Positions 28,045 to 37,939 of a DNA stretch of 64,000 bases are shown one piece after another; positions within the stretch are counted from its first letter, which is position 1; every line of letters starts with the position of its first letter. The notes beneath the pieces were generated by a model. It had not been told where the DNA came from. It did not search any database and saw only the letters and a list, made by a program, of their open reading frames with translations. Source of the DNA: Methanothermobacter sp. CaT2 (GTDB lineage Archaea > Methanobacteriota > Methanobacteria > Methanobacteriales > Methanothermobacteraceae); NCBI RefSeq assembly GCF_000828575.1, contig NZ_AP011952.1:871001-935000 (forward strand), given 5' to 3'. The translations under genes were made by a program, and so were the position numbers.

Positions 28045-29271
28045 CTACTGATTTTCGAAGAGAACAACTTCAACTTCCTCTCCCTCATTGATGATCTCAA
28101 CGTTCTTGGGGACCTCAATGTAACCATCGGCCCCTGCCAGGGCTGCTACTGCACCTGAATCCTTGAATATTGGGCGTGCATAATCCCCGTCCACCATCAC
28201 AAGTGCATAGTGCACCCTGCCCCTTGATGAGTGGAGCCGCTCTGCAAGTTTAAGGGTTTTAACCTGCCCTGAGGATGCCTTTCTACCTGACAGTTTCCTT
28301 ATGAATGGTTCTATGAGTGACATGAACACTATGAGGGCTGATACAGGGAACCCCGGGAGTCCGACAACAATTTTATCATCAACCACCCCGACTATGGTGG
28401 GTTTACCAGGCTTTATTGAGATACCATGGATAACCACCCTGCCCAGTTCATCCAGGACCTCCGAGAGTATGTCACCGGCCCCTGCAGATGTCCCCCCGGA
28501 TGTTATTACCATATCAGCCTCCTCAAGGCCCCTGAGGATGGCATCCCTGAGCTCTCCATAGTCATCCCGCACTATCCCTCCACGTTTAACAGAGCAGCCC
28601 GCCTCCTTCAGGGCGGATGAAAGGCCCGCGGAATTTGAATCAAATATTTTACCTGGCTCTAGCTGTCCTGATGGCTCAATGAGTTCATTACCCGTGGATA
28701 TAACACATACAGATGGCTTTGAAATCACATTGACGCGGGTTATCCCTGCAGCTGAGAGGGCTGCTATTTTATCGGGTGAAAGTACTGTTCCAGCCCTGAG
28801 GAGGACGTTTCCCGCCCCGATATCGGATCCCCTTGCAGCTATGTGCTGGGACGGGTAGGCAGGTCTCTGGATGTAAACCCGGTCCCCCTCCTCCCAGGTG
28901 TACTCAACCATGACCACTGCGTCTGCACCCTCAGGCACAGGGGCCCCGGTGCTTATCCTGGTACACAACCCCTCAGCAACCTCAAGGGACGGTACAGACC
29001 CCGCATCAACGGTCTCGATGCACCTCAGGGTGGCAGGGTTCTCCTCATCTGCCCCGAAGGTGTCCGCGGCCCTCACAGCGTAGCCATCCCTGGAGGCCCT
29101 GTCAAATGGTGGGAGGTCCACCGGACTTTCGATGTCATCAGCAAGCACCCTTCCATCAGCATCCAGTATATCAACAGTTTCAGTGCCCTGGCTGTAGAGT
29201 TCACTGAACAGTTCCCCCGTTATTCTCCTGGCATCATCCAGATCGATTATCTCAAGAAATTCAACACCCAT
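28045..29271 (-). CDS. moeA: molybdopterin molybdenumtransferase
   Basis: A 408-residue MoeA, which ligates molybdate (or tungstate) to adenylylated molybdopterin. The N-terminal linker (SPVDLPPFDRASRDGYAV) and the MPT-binding MoCF domain (ISTGNELIEP, then TSGGTSAGAGD) are present, as is the C-terminal barrel domain. In this organism the cofactor would serve formylmethanofuran dehydrogenase and formate dehydrogenase (inference). GGTGAT lies upstream of the ATG at 29271; the frame opens at 29274 with TTG. It is divergent from aIF-1A. Confidence 0.95.
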   Translation of the reverse strand: MGVEFLEIIDLDDARRITGELFSELYSQGTETVDILDADGRVLADDIESPVDLPPFDRASRDGYAVRAADTFGADEENPATLRCIETVDAGSVPSLEVAEGLCTRISTGAPVPEGADAVVMVEYTWEEGDRVYIQRPAYPSQHIAARGSDIGAGNVLLRAGTVLSPDKIAALSAAGITRVNVISKPSVCVISTGNELIEPSGQLEPGKIFDSNSAGLSSALKEAGCSVKRGGIVRDDYGELRDAILRGLEEADMVITSGGTSAGAGDILSEVLDELGRVVIHGISIKPGKPTIVGVVDDKIVVGLPGFPVSALIVFMSLIEPFIRKLSGRKASSGQVKTLKLAERLHSSRGRVHYALVMVDGDYARPIFKDSGAVAALAGADGYIEVPKNVEIINEGEEVEVVLFENQ

Positions 29272-29302
29272 CAAATCACCGCGAATCTAGTCTCCTGAGC
29301 AA

Positions 29303-29314
29303 TTTATTTATATC
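29303..29314. promoter_or_regulatory. TATA box between moeA and aIF-1A
   Basis: TTTATTTATATC is an AT-rich box that reads as GATATAAATAAA on the other strand. It is well placed for moeA (start near 29281) and also possible for aIF-1A. Confidence 0.45.
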
Positions 29315-29413
29315 TGCACGGGTAATAAATTATAATGTCTATTTCTTTGATTGCTGGATATTAAATTCCATTAAAATCAAAGTTAACCAACGAAAAAATC
29401 AGGAGGAGAGTAT

Positions 29414-29713
29414 TTGAGTAGAGGACATCAGACACAGGAAGTCAGGCGTGTTAGGACCCCCAGGAGGGGTGAGATACCGGGAGTTGTTGAACAGATAATG
29501 GGCCACGGAAAACTGAAGGTGAGGTGTGCCGATGGTCATATAAGGCTCGGCCGTATCCCCGGAAAGATGAAAAAGAGGATATGGATACGTGAAGGGGACG
29601 TGGTCCTTGTTAAGCCCTGGGAGTTCCAGAGCGAAGAGAAGGCTGATATCGTCTGGAGATACACGCGTACAGAGTCAAACTGGCTCGAAAGGAAGGGTTA
29701 CCTTAAACTGTGA
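29414..29713 (+). CDS. eif1A: translation initiation factor aIF-1A
   Basis: A 99-residue OB-fold protein matching archaeal aIF-1A: RTPRRGEIPGVVEQIMGHGKLKVRCADG, then IPGKMKKRIWIREGDVVLVKPW (segments named, 20 residues or fewer each within the motif core GKLKVRC and KRIWIREGD). It binds the ribosomal A site during initiation. It starts at TTG with AGGAGGAG upstream. It is the first gene of a ribosome-related run with Rio1 and the KH protein. Confidence 0.95.
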   Translation: MSRGHQTQEVRRVRTPRRGEIPGVVEQIMGHGKLKVRCADGHIRLGRIPGKMKKRIWIREGDVVLVKPWEFQSEEKADIVWRYTRTESNWLERKGYLKL

Positions 29714-29724
29714 AGTTGATTTTA

Positions 29725-30537
29725 ATGGACCCCGAAGAAACCGGGAAGGCCCCCGAGATCAGGGCGCTTAAATCCAGAGCAGTGGACAGGGTTGATTCCG
29801 ACCTTGGCCGGATGGAGGCTGTTAAAAGATTAAAGGGTGTTGAGGACCGGCGGGTCGGTAGCGAGGTCTTTGATGAGCTGACCCTCAAAACCCTCTACAA
29901 GCTGGCGAATTCAGGTTACCTTGCTGTTCTCAATGGTGCTGTGAGTACCGGGAAGGAGGCCAATGTCTTCAAGGGCATCACAGACACCGACGACTTCGTT
30001 GCAGTCAAGATCTACCGGGTGGCCACATCCGACTTCAAGAAGATGCAGTACTACATCCAGGGGGACCCCCGATTCAAGGTCAGGACAACAAACAGGCGCC
30101 AGCTGGTCCAGGCATGGGTTAACAAGGAATTCCGGAACCTTAAGAGGGCACTTGAGGCAGGGGTCCGTGTACCGGAACCGGTCACTGCAAGGGACAATGT
30201 GCTCATAATGGAATTCATTGGGAAGGATGGTGTTCCAGCGCCCACCATGCGGGACGCCCCACCAGAGGACCCTGAGGAAGCCCTTGAGACAATAATTGAA
30301 TACATGCACCGCCTCTATAAGGGAGCCCGGCTTGTCCATGGGGATCTATCATTCTTCAACATACTCAACCATTGCGGTGAACCCGTGATAATAGATGTAT
30401 CACAGGCAATGGTGCTTGACCATCCCCTTGCCGGCGAACTCCTTGAAAGGGACATAGAGAACATAATACGTGACTTCAGAAGGATAGGGGTTTCTGTAAC
30501 TGCAGATTATATCCGGGAGAGGATAACCGGAAAGTAA
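29725..30537 (+). CDS. rio1: serine protein kinase Rio1
   Basis: A 270-residue RIO1-type atypical kinase. The P-loop STGKEANVF, the lysine in VAVKIYR, the catalytic motif HGDLSFFNIL and the metal-binding IIDVSQAM are all recognisable. Rio1 acts in late small-subunit maturation. The ATG at 29725 follows GTTGAT at four bases; a GTG at 29710 overlapping the aIF-1A stop is an alternative. Context with aIF-1A and a Dim2-like KH protein supports a ribosome role. Confidence 0.93.
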   Translation: MDPEETGKAPEIRALKSRAVDRVDSDLGRMEAVKRLKGVEDRRVGSEVFDELTLKTLYKLANSGYLAVLNGAVSTGKEANVFKGITDTDDFVAVKIYRVATSDFKKMQYYIQGDPRFKVRTTNRRQLVQAWVNKEFRNLKRALEAGVRVPEPVTARDNVLIMEFIGKDGVPAPTMRDAPPEDPEEALETIIEYMHRLYKGARLVHGDLSFFNILNHCGEPVIIDVSQAMVLDHPLAGELLERDIENIIRDFRRIGVSVTADYIRERITGK

Positions 30538-30724
30538 ACATGAAGAACCTGGGAAACATATATACTGTAGAAAAAAGCCAGTAAGATGTTAGGGGTCTTT
30601 ACAGGAAATAAACAGCAGATCCATAGGCCAGGAAGTCCCTGATAATCGGCAACCCATGAAAATCAAAAACATGACCAGAAAACAGCATAATCCATAAACC
30701 ATTTATTTCATCGAGGTGAATGAA

Positions 30725-31291
30725 ATGCCAGCCGAGGAATACATTAAAATACCCCGCGAGAGGGTTGGAGTTTTAATAGGCAAAAACGGTGCGGTTAAGG
30801 CAAAAATAGAGCGCCTGACCCAGACTGAACTGGAAATTGACAGCGAAACCGGTGCAGTTACTCTCATACCACAGGATGAACTGGAGGATCCCCTCTCACC
30901 ATGGAAGGCCAGGCACATTGTCAGGGCCATAGGGAGGGGTTTCAACCCTGAGGTTGCCCTGAGGCTCCTTGATGACGATGTCGCCCTTGAGGTCATCAAG
31001 ATAACCGACTATGTTGGTAAATCCAAGAAGGCCATTGCAAGGCAGAAGGGTCGTGTCATCGGTCGTGAAGGTATAACAAGGCGTATAATCCATGATATGA
31101 CAGGCGTGGACATATCTGTTTACGGCAAGACGGTTTCGCTCATAGGAGAATTTGAGAAACTTGCTGTTGCCCGGGAAGCCATTGAAATGATACTTAATGG
31201 TGCAAGACACAAATCTGTGTACGCGTTTCTTGAAAAGAAGAAGCAGGAACTGAAAATGAAGGAGTTTCAGGAAGGCGCTAAATTAATGTAA
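30725..31291 (+). CDS. KH-domain protein, archaeal Dim2/Pno1-like
   Basis: A 188-residue protein with two KH units: the N-terminal [20 protein letters not shown] (GxxG as GKNG) and the second with [20 protein letters not shown] (GREG). It is the archaeal Krr1/Dim2-like family that binds the 3' end of pre-16S rRNA and contacts aIF2/Rio proteins. GAGGTG precedes the ATG at 30725. A 187-bp gap separates it from rio1, with a possible TATA at about 30556. Confidence 0.88.
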   Translation: MPAEEYIKIPRERVGVLIGKNGAVKAKIERLTQTELEIDSETGAVTLIPQDELEDPLSPWKARHIVRAIGRGFNPEVALRLLDDDVALEVIKITDYVGKSKKAIARQKGRVIGREGITRRIIHDMTGVDISVYGKTVSLIGEFEKLAVAREAIEMILNGARHKSVYAFLEKKKQELKMKEFQEGAKLM

Positions 31292-31392
31292 ACTCCATCA
31301 CAAACCTACTTTTCATGGGTGCTAACTTCAATTATTCTAAAGATACCCCCTCAAAATGCATCTTCTGTAATAGTTACATATAGGGGTATAAG

Positions 31393-31400
31393 TTTATATG
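31393..31400 (+). promoter_or_regulatory. TATA box for topoisomerase VI operon
   Basis: AGTTTATATGGC region; the core TTTATATG matches the archaeal consensus. It predicts a start near 31423 and a leader of about 60 bases before the TTG start of top6B. Confidence 0.5.
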
Positions 31401-31482
31401 GCATGAATTACACATATATCCATATGAACATGGCAGTCCCCATGTATTAATCCCATGAAAAATTTTTAAAGGAGGCGAATTT

Positions 31483-33054
31483 TTGGCGAGGCAAGCTTTG
31501 GATCTCTTTGATGAAGGATTCCAGGAACTCACTCCCTCAGAATTCTTCAGAAAAAACAAGCAGATGCTTGGTTTTACCGGGAAAATAAGGTCACTTACAA
31601 TAGTGTTCCATGAACTCATAACCAACAGCTTTGACGCTGCCGAAGAGGCAGGTATACTCCCTGAGATCAAAATAGATCTCAAGAGAATCGGGAAGGACCA
31701 CTACATCCTGAGACACCAGGACAACGGTCCGGGTATACCTGAAAAGTACATCCCAAAGGTCTTCTGTACCATGTTCGCAGGGTCAAAGTTCAGGAACATC
31801 CAGTCCAGGGGACAGCAGGGACTCGGATGCAGTGGCTGTGTGCTGCTATCACAGATGACCACAGGTAAACCCGTGAAGGTCATCTCAGGTACAATGGAAA
31901 ACGGGGAACTCAAGGGGGTCAAAATGACCCTCAAGATGGATGTTAAAAAGAACCAGGGCCTCATACTCGAAAAGGAGGAAGTCGAAGTCGATGGTACCGG
32001 TGTCTGCATAGAACTCCACTTCAAGGACGTCTCCTACTCACTCTCAGAACAGGGAGCCTACGAGTACATAAGGAGGACAATGATAGCCAACCCCCATGCC
32101 AGGATAGTATTCAATGACCCAACCGGGAACCGTTACGTCTTTAACAGGGCATCCGACGTCATACCCCCAATGCCAAAGGAGGTCCTCCCCCACCCATGGG
32201 GTGTCACCGCCGATGACCTTATATTCATGGCAAAGCACACCGATAAAAGGCGGTTCGGGAGCATGCTGAAAAGCAACCTCTCGAGGATGTCCTCCATGAA
32301 GATCAAGGAACTGGAGGAACTGACAGGGATAGACCTCAACAAAAGACCGAAGGACATGAAGTGGGAGGAGGCCGAGCAGATAGTTGAGGCCTTCAAGAAG
32401 ATGAAATTCATGTCACCCCCGACCTCCGGCCTCATACCCATCGGAGAGGAGCAGATTGAGAAGGGTATGAAGGAGATACTCCAGCCAGAGTTCACAGCAA
32501 CGGTAACAAGGAAGCCAAAGACCTACCGTGGGGGTATAGCCTTCATAGTTGAGGCAGGTATCGCCTACGGTGGAAACTCCGGCAGACTGGTCGGTGACCA
32601 GAGAAAGGCTGAGATAATGAGGTTCGCCAACAGGGTACCCCTCACCTTCGACGCTGGAAGCTGTGCCATAACAGAGGGTGTTAAGAGCCTCGACTGGAAG
32701 CGTTACGGCATAAGGGACCTTGAAAATGCACCCATAAGCATATTCGTCAATGTGGTGTCAACCAACGTCCCCTACCTGTCAACGGGTAAGCAGAGTGTGT
32801 CACCTGAACCCGAGATACTCGGGGAGATCAGGCAGGCCACCATGATAGTTGCAAGGAAGCTCTACAAGTACCTCAGGAAGAAGAAGGCAGCCAAGGAGGA
32901 GGCGCAGAGGGCGAAGATCTTTGAGAGCTACGTGCCTGTGATCATAAAACAGGCCGCTCTTCTGGCTGAGCGGGAAGAACCCGATTACAGAGAACTCCTC
33001 GACACAGTTACAAGAAGGGCAAAACTTGAAATTCTGGGGGGAATCACTGAATGA
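31483..33054 (+). CDS. top6B: DNA topoisomerase VI subunit B
   Basis: A 523-residue GHKL ATPase subunit of the type IIB topoisomerase. The N-box ([14 protein letters not shown]), the DNGPGIP motif and the ATP lid ([11 protein letters not shown]) are present, followed by an H2TH-like insert and the transducer domain (PFTA-type region around [15 protein letters not shown]). It starts at TTG with AAAGGAGG upstream. It overlaps top6A by 4 bp (ATGA), so the subunits are translationally coupled. Confidence 0.97.
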   Translation: MARQALDLFDEGFQELTPSEFFRKNKQMLGFTGKIRSLTIVFHELITNSFDAAEEAGILPEIKIDLKRIGKDHYILRHQDNGPGIPEKYIPKVFCTMFAGSKFRNIQSRGQQGLGCSGCVLLSQMTTGKPVKVISGTMENGELKGVKMTLKMDVKKNQGLILEKEEVEVDGTGVCIELHFKDVSYSLSEQGAYEYIRRTMIANPHARIVFNDPTGNRYVFNRASDVIPPMPKEVLPHPWGVTADDLIFMAKHTDKRRFGSMLKSNLSRMSSMKIKELEELTGIDLNKRPKDMKWEEAEQIVEAFKKMKFMSPPTSGLIPIGEEQIEKGMKEILQPEFTATVTRKPKTYRGGIAFIVEAGIAYGGNSGRLVGDQRKAEIMRFANRVPLTFDAGSCAITEGVKSLDWKRYGIRDLENAPISIFVNVVSTNVPYLSTGKQSVSPEPEILGEIRQATMIVARKLYKYLRKKKAAKEEAQRAKIFESYVPVIIKQAALLAEREEPDYRELLDTVTRRAKLEILGGITE

Positions 33055-34112
33055 ATAGAAGGGAAATAGCCATTAACAAACTCAAAAGTCTTGGAGACGT
33101 TATACTCGATGATGTGACCAAGGGGAGGATCCCCAGGATAAAGGTCCCGTCAAGGGGCACATCCAACATAATCTATGATGAAGATAAGAGGCACTACGTC
33201 CTTGGAGACCGATACGGTACACGTTCAATGGGTAACGTTAAGCAGATCAAGAAGATAGGGCAGATGCTCTACACAGCTAACTTCTGCAAGGACCTCGTGG
33301 CGAGGGAGAAAACAGCCACCCTCAGGGAACTCTACTACATCTCAGAGGGTTGGGAGGTGGACTTTGCAGACCAGCAGGAGTCCAACATCGTTGGTGAGGA
33401 CCTTGAGGTCACCCTTGGCATGACCAGGGAGGAACTGGGCCTCATGCCAGAGGAGGACGGAGCGTCTGTCTACGGGGCCCTGACTGTCCGTGAGGGTGAT
33501 ATTGAAATAGATGCCCTCCGATCAGGTAAATCAGGCTACAACATATCCCCAACCATCGATGAGGTTGAATTTGTGGATCATGACGTTGAACGTGTCATTG
33601 CAGTTGAGACAATGGGTATGTTCCACCGTCTCGTTCAGGAGAAGGCCTACAAGAAGTTTGATGCCCTTATAGTCGGACTGAAGGGTCAGGCTGCAAGGGC
33701 AACAAGGAGGTTCATCAAGAGGGTCAACGAGGAACTCAACCTCCCGGTTTACATCTGCAACGACGGAGACCCATGGGGATTCCATATCGCCATGGTCATA
33801 ATCTCAGGCAGTGCAAAACTCGCCCATGTGAACCATCAGCTTGCAACCCCGGATGCAAAGTTCCTGGGTGTGACTGCAAGTGACATAATAAACTATGACC
33901 TTCCAACTGATCCTCTCAAGGATGTCGATGTTGTAAGGCTCAAGGAGCTCCTCCAAGACCCCAGGTACAGGGGTGATTTCTGGAAGACAGAGATCAAGAA
34001 GATGCTCACTATCGGTAAGAAGGCAGAACAGCAGTCCTTCTCAAAGTATGGTCTTGAGTATGTTGTAGATACCTATCTGCCAGAGAAACTCGAGGCTGTG
34101 GAGAACCAGTAG
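33051..34112 (+). CDS. top6A: DNA topoisomerase VI subunit A (Spo11-like)
   Basis: A 353-residue Spo11 homologue. The 5Y-CAP domain has the active-site tyrosine region [13 protein letters not shown]. The Toprim domain has the metal-binding glutamate ([14 protein letters not shown]: [10 protein letters not shown]) and the DxD motif in [11 protein letters not shown]. Together with subunit B it relaxes and decatenates DNA with 2-nt 5' overhang breaks. The start ATG lies within the top6B stop. Confidence 0.97.
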   Translation: MNRREIAINKLKSLGDVILDDVTKGRIPRIKVPSRGTSNIIYDEDKRHYVLGDRYGTRSMGNVKQIKKIGQMLYTANFCKDLVAREKTATLRELYYISEGWEVDFADQQESNIVGEDLEVTLGMTREELGLMPEEDGASVYGALTVREGDIEIDALRSGKSGYNISPTIDEVEFVDHDVERVIAVETMGMFHRLVQEKAYKKFDALIVGLKGQAARATRRFIKRVNEELNLPVYICNDGDPWGFHIAMVIISGSAKLAHVNHQLATPDAKFLGVTASDIINYDLPTDPLKDVDVVRLKELLQDPRYRGDFWKTEIKKMLTIGKKAEQQSFSKYGLEYVVDTYLPEKLEAVENQ

Positions 34113-34136
34113 CTGAAGCATCTTAAATTATTTATT

Positions 34137-34395
34137 TTTTAGATTTTTATTTTTTAGACACAATCTTTTTTCAAGGAAAAAACTGATCGCTGCTAACCAG
34201 CTTTTATTTTAGACACATAATCCTTTTTTCAAGAAAACTGATTGCTACTGATCGCTGCTAACCAGCTTTTATTTTAGACACATAATCCTTTTTTCAAGAA
34301 AACTGATTGCTACTGATCGCTGCTAACCAGCTTTTATTTTAGACACATAATCCTTTTTTCAAGAAAACTGATTGCTACTGATCGCTGCTAACCGG
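34137..34395 (+). repeat. 65-bp tandem repeat, three identical copies plus degenerate ends
   Basis: Three perfect copies at 34191-34255, 34256-34320 and 34321-34385, each beginning TGCTAACCAG. A degenerate copy precedes them (about 34137-34190) and the first bases of another follow at 34386. Each unit contains CCTTTTTTC and TTTTATTTTAGAC, so the array presents several oligo-T tracts after top6A, suited to termination. There are no spacers and no gene in this stretch. Confidence 0.9.
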
Positions 34396-34488
34396 CTGAA
34401 CAATAACTGCGGTTTCTCTGTGGATGAAACTGCACCCCCTAACATTTCCTTTAAATCCCGGGCCCTTAGAGGTATCCTTTTCCCTCAG

Positions 34489-34507
34489 AAGCCCATGGGA
34501 AGCATTA
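34489..34507 (+). repeat. second copy of the 19-nt motif
   Basis: AAGCCCATGGGAAGCATTA, one mismatch from 10759-10777. The surrounding 34386-34666 interval has no gene; it holds this motif and the GAPDH promoter. Confidence 0.5.
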
Positions 34508-34563
34508 AATATTATCATGGGAACCCCTGATCCCTGATCCGCCATTCACCGCACTTTTAGATA

Positions 34564-34576
34564 AGTATATAAAATA
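34564..34576 (+). promoter_or_regulatory. TATA box for GAPDH gene
   Basis: AGTATATAAAATA is a strong TATA match. It predicts a start near 34596 and a leader of about 70 bases. Confidence 0.55.
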
Positions 34577-34666
34577 ATCCATTAAAAATAGTATCAGGTT
34601 AGGAATTTAAACTCAAAGAGGTTTCCCTGGGAACAGCGTTTTTCAGGGGATAGGAGGTTTTTTTAA

Positions 34667-35680
34667 ATGATATCTGTAGCCATTAACGGGTATGGGACAA
34701 TAGGAAAGAGAGTTGCTGATGCTGTAGCTGCCCAGGACGACATGAAGGTCGCTGGTGTCAGCAAAACAAAACCTGATTTTGAGGCGAGGGTTGCAATCGA
34801 GAAGGGATACGACCTCTACGTCAGCATCCCTGAACGTGAGAAGCTCTTCGACGAAGCCGGCATACCTGTGAGCGGTACCGTGGAGGATATGCTGGAGGAA
34901 GCAGATATAGTGGTTGATGCAACACCTGAGGGTATAGGTGCAAAGAACCTTGAAATGTACAGGGAGAAGGGCATAAAGGCCATATTCCAGGGCGGTGAAA
35001 AACACGACGCCATAGGATTATCCTTCAACTCATTTGCAAACTACGATGAATCCCTTGGAGCCGACTATACCCGTGTGGTTTCATGCAACACAACAGGACT
35101 CTGCAGAACCCTCAAACCCATCGATGACCTCTGCGGCATAAAGAAGGTGAGGGCTGTTATGGTGAGGAGGGGTGCCGACCCCGTGCAGGTCAAAAAGGGA
35201 CCGATAAACGCCATAGTACCGAACCCTCCAACCGTGCCATCACACCACGGCCCCGACCTCAAGACCGTCATGAAGGGCGTTAACATCCACACGGTGGCCC
35301 TCCTGGTCCCAACAACACTGATGCACCAGCACAACATAATGGTTGAACTTGAGGATCCCGTTGAGGCCGATGAGATAAAGGCCCGGCTCGATGAGACCAC
35401 GAGGGTCATGCTTGTCAGGGCCTCTGAGGGTCTCGCATCAACGGCTGAGATAATGGAGTACGCCAAGGAACTTGGAAGGTCAAGGAACGACCTCTTCGAG
35501 ATACCTGTATGGGAGGAGTCAATAAACGTTGTTGACGGGGAACTCTTCTATATGCAGGCCGTCCACCAGGAGTCAGATGCTGTGCCCGAGAGTGTGGATG
35601 CCATAAGGGCACTCCTGGAGCTCGAGGAGGACAACATGAAGTCCATCATGAAGACCAACAGGGCCATGGGCATCCTCTAA
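34667..35680 (+). CDS. gap: type II glyceraldehyde-3-phosphate dehydrogenase
   Basis: A 337-residue archaeal GAPDH. The Rossmann motif is [14 protein letters not shown] (residues 8-20). The catalytic Cys140 lies in [13 protein letters not shown]. It interconverts glyceraldehyde-3-phosphate and 1,3-bisphosphoglycerate, here mainly for gluconeogenesis. GGAGGT precedes the ATG. The gene is monocistronic-looking: its own TATA upstream and an oligo-T tract just after the stop. Confidence 0.96.
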   Translation: MISVAINGYGTIGKRVADAVAAQDDMKVAGVSKTKPDFEARVAIEKGYDLYVSIPEREKLFDEAGIPVSGTVEDMLEEADIVVDATPEGIGAKNLEMYREKGIKAIFQGGEKHDAIGLSFNSFANYDESLGADYTRVVSCNTTGLCRTLKPIDDLCGIKKVRAVMVRRGADPVQVKKGPINAIVPNPPTVPSHHGPDLKTVMKGVNIHTVALLVPTTLMHQHNIMVELEDPVEADEIKARLDETTRVMLVRASEGLASTAEIMEYAKELGRSRNDLFEIPVWEESINVVDGELFYMQAVHQESDAVPESVDAIRALLELEEDNMKSIMKTNRAMGIL

Positions 35681-35685
35681 ATCTC

Positions 35686-35697
35686 CCCCTCTTTTTT
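35686..35697 (+). terminator. oligo-T terminator after GAPDH
   Basis: CCCCCTCTTTTTTATA directly follows the stop; the six-T run fits archaeal termination. It also lies just before the endonuclease IV ribosome binding site. Confidence 0.5.
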
Positions 35698-35712
35698 ATA
35701 GTGGTGTTGTTT

Positions 35713-36540
35713 TTGATAAGGGTTGGTCCGGCTGGTAACCCTGTTGGTTACCTTGGAAGCACCGTCAATGTCTTCAGCAAGATCAGGGCCATGGGACTGG
35801 ACGCCTACGAGTACCAGGCAACCTATGGCCTCAGGTTAAAGAAAGAGAACGCCATCAGGATCGGAGAGAACTCCAGGAAGAATGACATCCTTGTCTCGAT
35901 GCACGGACCATACTACATAAACCTCTCATCGGCCAAGAAGGAAACCGTTGAAAAATCCATTGAACGCCTATTTGACTGCGCCGTTGCAGCGGAACTGATG
36001 GGAGCCTACAGGATCGTATTCCACCCCGGATTCTATGGCGACCATGGGAGATCAGGGGCCATTGGACTCTGCATCAAAGCCCTGGATGAACTCATCGAGC
36101 GCCTCCATGGTGCAGGTATCAGGAAATTCACCCTTGCACCTGAGACAACCGGTAAGAGGTCACAGGTTGGAAGCCTTGATGAGATAATAAAGCTTTCAGA
36201 GGAATTCGATGAGGTCATGCCCACCATAGACTTTGCACACATACATGCAAGGGGCGGTGGATGCATAAGGGATGCCTCCAGTTACAGGGGGATACTTGAG
36301 AGAATCGAGTCCAGGCTCGGATCCCATCACCTACACTGCCACTTCACAGGGATAGAGTACACCGACGCCGGGGAGAGGAAGCATCACAGCCTCTCTGAGG
36401 GCTACGGGCCTCCCATAGAGCCCCTCATAGAGGTTCTTGTGGATGGTGGGTGGGATGCCACCATAATCTCTGAGACACCGATGAAGGACACTGATGCCCG
36501 GAAAATAAAGGGCATCATCAAGGAATACCTCGAGAGATAA
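35713..36540 (+). CDS. nfo: endonuclease IV (AP endonuclease family 2)
   Basis: A 275-residue TIM-barrel enzyme. Metal-ligand motifs are visible: SMHGPYYINLSS, VFHPGFYGDHGR, LAPETTGKRSQVG, TIDFAHIHARGGG and HCHFTGIEY. It cleaves DNA 5' to abasic sites in base excision repair. TTG at 35713 is preferred because GTGGTG lies six bases upstream; the frame opens with GTG at 35701. It is slightly short for the family but has the complete metal site. Confidence 0.92.
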   Translation: MIRVGPAGNPVGYLGSTVNVFSKIRAMGLDAYEYQATYGLRLKKENAIRIGENSRKNDILVSMHGPYYINLSSAKKETVEKSIERLFDCAVAAELMGAYRIVFHPGFYGDHGRSGAIGLCIKALDELIERLHGAGIRKFTLAPETTGKRSQVGSLDEIIKLSEEFDEVMPTIDFAHIHARGGGCIRDASSYRGILERIESRLGSHHLHCHFTGIEYTDAGERKHHSLSEGYGPPIEPLIEVLVDGGWDATIISETPMKDTDARKIKGIIKEYLER

Positions 36541-36592
36541 GGAATACCTCCAGGAAATGATGGTAACTAACTTGAATCATCTGACCTAAAGG

Positions 36593-36600
36593 TTTATACA
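36593..36600 (+). promoter_or_regulatory. TATA box for AAA ATPase gene
   Basis: GGTTTATACA; core TTTATACA. It predicts a start near 36623 and a leader of about 60 bases. Confidence 0.45.
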
Positions 36601-36685
36601 GACAACTGCACAATTTATCTATGATGACCTTGTTTCTGAAATATATCACAGTATCAGAATTTGTTTCTGAAGAACAGGTGATGTG

Positions 36686-37801
36686 GTGAAATTCAACAAT
36701 ATAATCTATGACCCCCAGGTATCCGATAAAAAGTTTCCAGTGCAGGCATCAGACCCTGAAAGGGAGGCTAAACTTGTTGTGCTGCAGCCAGTTGGATACC
36801 CCTTTGTATGCAACCTCATGGAGGCTCCGAGGATAGACGCTGTTAACAAGGAGCTCTTTGAGATATACGCCAGGGACCAGTGGGAGGGTTTCAGGGCAGC
36901 TGAGGGTTCATACCTCTTTGACCAGAAGCTGCTCCCTGACTATGCCTTCAAGATAATAAGGGCCCATCCTGACGGTTCAAAGATAACCAGGAACACCTCA
37001 ATAATACTCCTGGAGAATGATCGGGAGGAATTCCATGAGGTCAGGAGCAGCATCACCATGGATGACGTTATCGGGCAGGAGGACGCCAAGATAAAGTGCA
37101 GGATAATCATGAAGTACCTTGAAGATCCAGACCGCTTCAGGGACTGGGCCCCCAGGAACGTTCTCTTCCATGGAAGCCCGGGGACAGGTAAGACAATGCT
37201 TGCAAAGTCCCTTGCAAATGAACTGAAGGTCCCCCTCTACCTCATAAAGGCCACGAGCCTCATAGGGGAACATGTTGGTGATGGCGCAAGGCAGATACAT
37301 GAACTCTATGAACTCGCATCAAAGACAGCCCCCTCAGTCATATTCATAGATGAAATGGATGCCATTGGCCTTGACAGGAGATACCAGTCCCTCCGTGGAG
37401 ACGTCTCAGAGGTCGTCAACGCCCTCCTCACAGAGATGGATGGTATAAACCAGAACTGGGGTGTTGTAACAATAGGAGCCACCAACAACCCTGAACTTCT
37501 TGATAAGGCCATAAGGAGCCGTTTTGAGGAGGAAATTGAGTTCAAGCTGCCTGATGATGAGGAGAGAAAACTGATGCTTGAGAAGTACATTGAAACCATG
37601 CCCCTCAAGGTGGATTTCCCTGTTGACAAACTTGTCAAGCTCACCAGGGAAATGTCAGGGAGGGATATAAAGGACAGGGTTCTTAAGACAGCCCTCCACC
37701 GGGCCATAGCAGAGGACAGCGAATCTGTTAGAGCCGAACACATAGAGTACGCCCTTAAGGAGCGTAAGGTCTCAGGCGAACCCAAACACATGTTTGCCTG
37801 A
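36686..37801 (+). CDS. AAA+ ATPase, proteasome-ATPase-like
   Basis: A 371-residue AAA+ protein. The N-terminal ~125 residues have no motif I recognise. The AAA module has Walker A GSPGTGKT, Walker [12 protein letters not shown], sensor 1 [11 protein letters not shown] and the SRF arginine finger (IRSRFEEE), then a C-terminal lid. It resembles the archaeal Cdc48/PAN-like single-module group but lacks the PAN coiled coil and the HbYX tail, so a proteasome link is not supported. GGTGAT lies three bases before the GTG at 36686. Confidence 0.85.
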   Translation: MKFNNIIYDPQVSDKKFPVQASDPEREAKLVVLQPVGYPFVCNLMEAPRIDAVNKELFEIYARDQWEGFRAAEGSYLFDQKLLPDYAFKIIRAHPDGSKITRNTSIILLENDREEFHEVRSSITMDDVIGQEDAKIKCRIIMKYLEDPDRFRDWAPRNVLFHGSPGTGKTMLAKSLANELKVPLYLIKATSLIGEHVGDGARQIHELYELASKTAPSVIFIDEMDAIGLDRRYQSLRGDVSEVVNALLTEMDGINQNWGVVTIGATNNPELLDKAIRSRFEEEIEFKLPDDEERKLMLEKYIETMPLKVDFPVDKLVKLTREMSGRDIKDRVLKTALHRAIAEDSESVRAEHIEYALKERKVSGEPKHMFA

Positions 37802-37803
37802 AA

Positions 37804-37890
37804 CTTTTTTATTTACAGAGATAGCCTTTTACAGAGAAATAGCCGTTAAGCAATTATCTACTAGCTTTTTCACTTACAGAAAAAGAATAG
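37804..37890 (+). repeat. imperfect T-rich repeats after the AAA ATPase gene
   Basis: TTTACAGAGATAGCC (from about 37812), TTTACAGAGAAATAGCC (from about 37829) and CTTACAGAAAAAGAATAGC (from about 37873) are variants of one unit, interleaved with oligo-T tracts. They lie between the convergent AAA ATPase and hemA genes and may act as terminators. Confidence 0.5.
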
Positions 37891-37939
37891 CTTTAACGGA
37901 CTTACACCACACAGAAAGAATAATCTTCTTAAGAGTTCC

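Noticed and set aside
34137..34395. CRISPR array
   Set aside because: The 65-bp units are directly adjacent and identical, with no variable spacers, and no cas genes are nearby.
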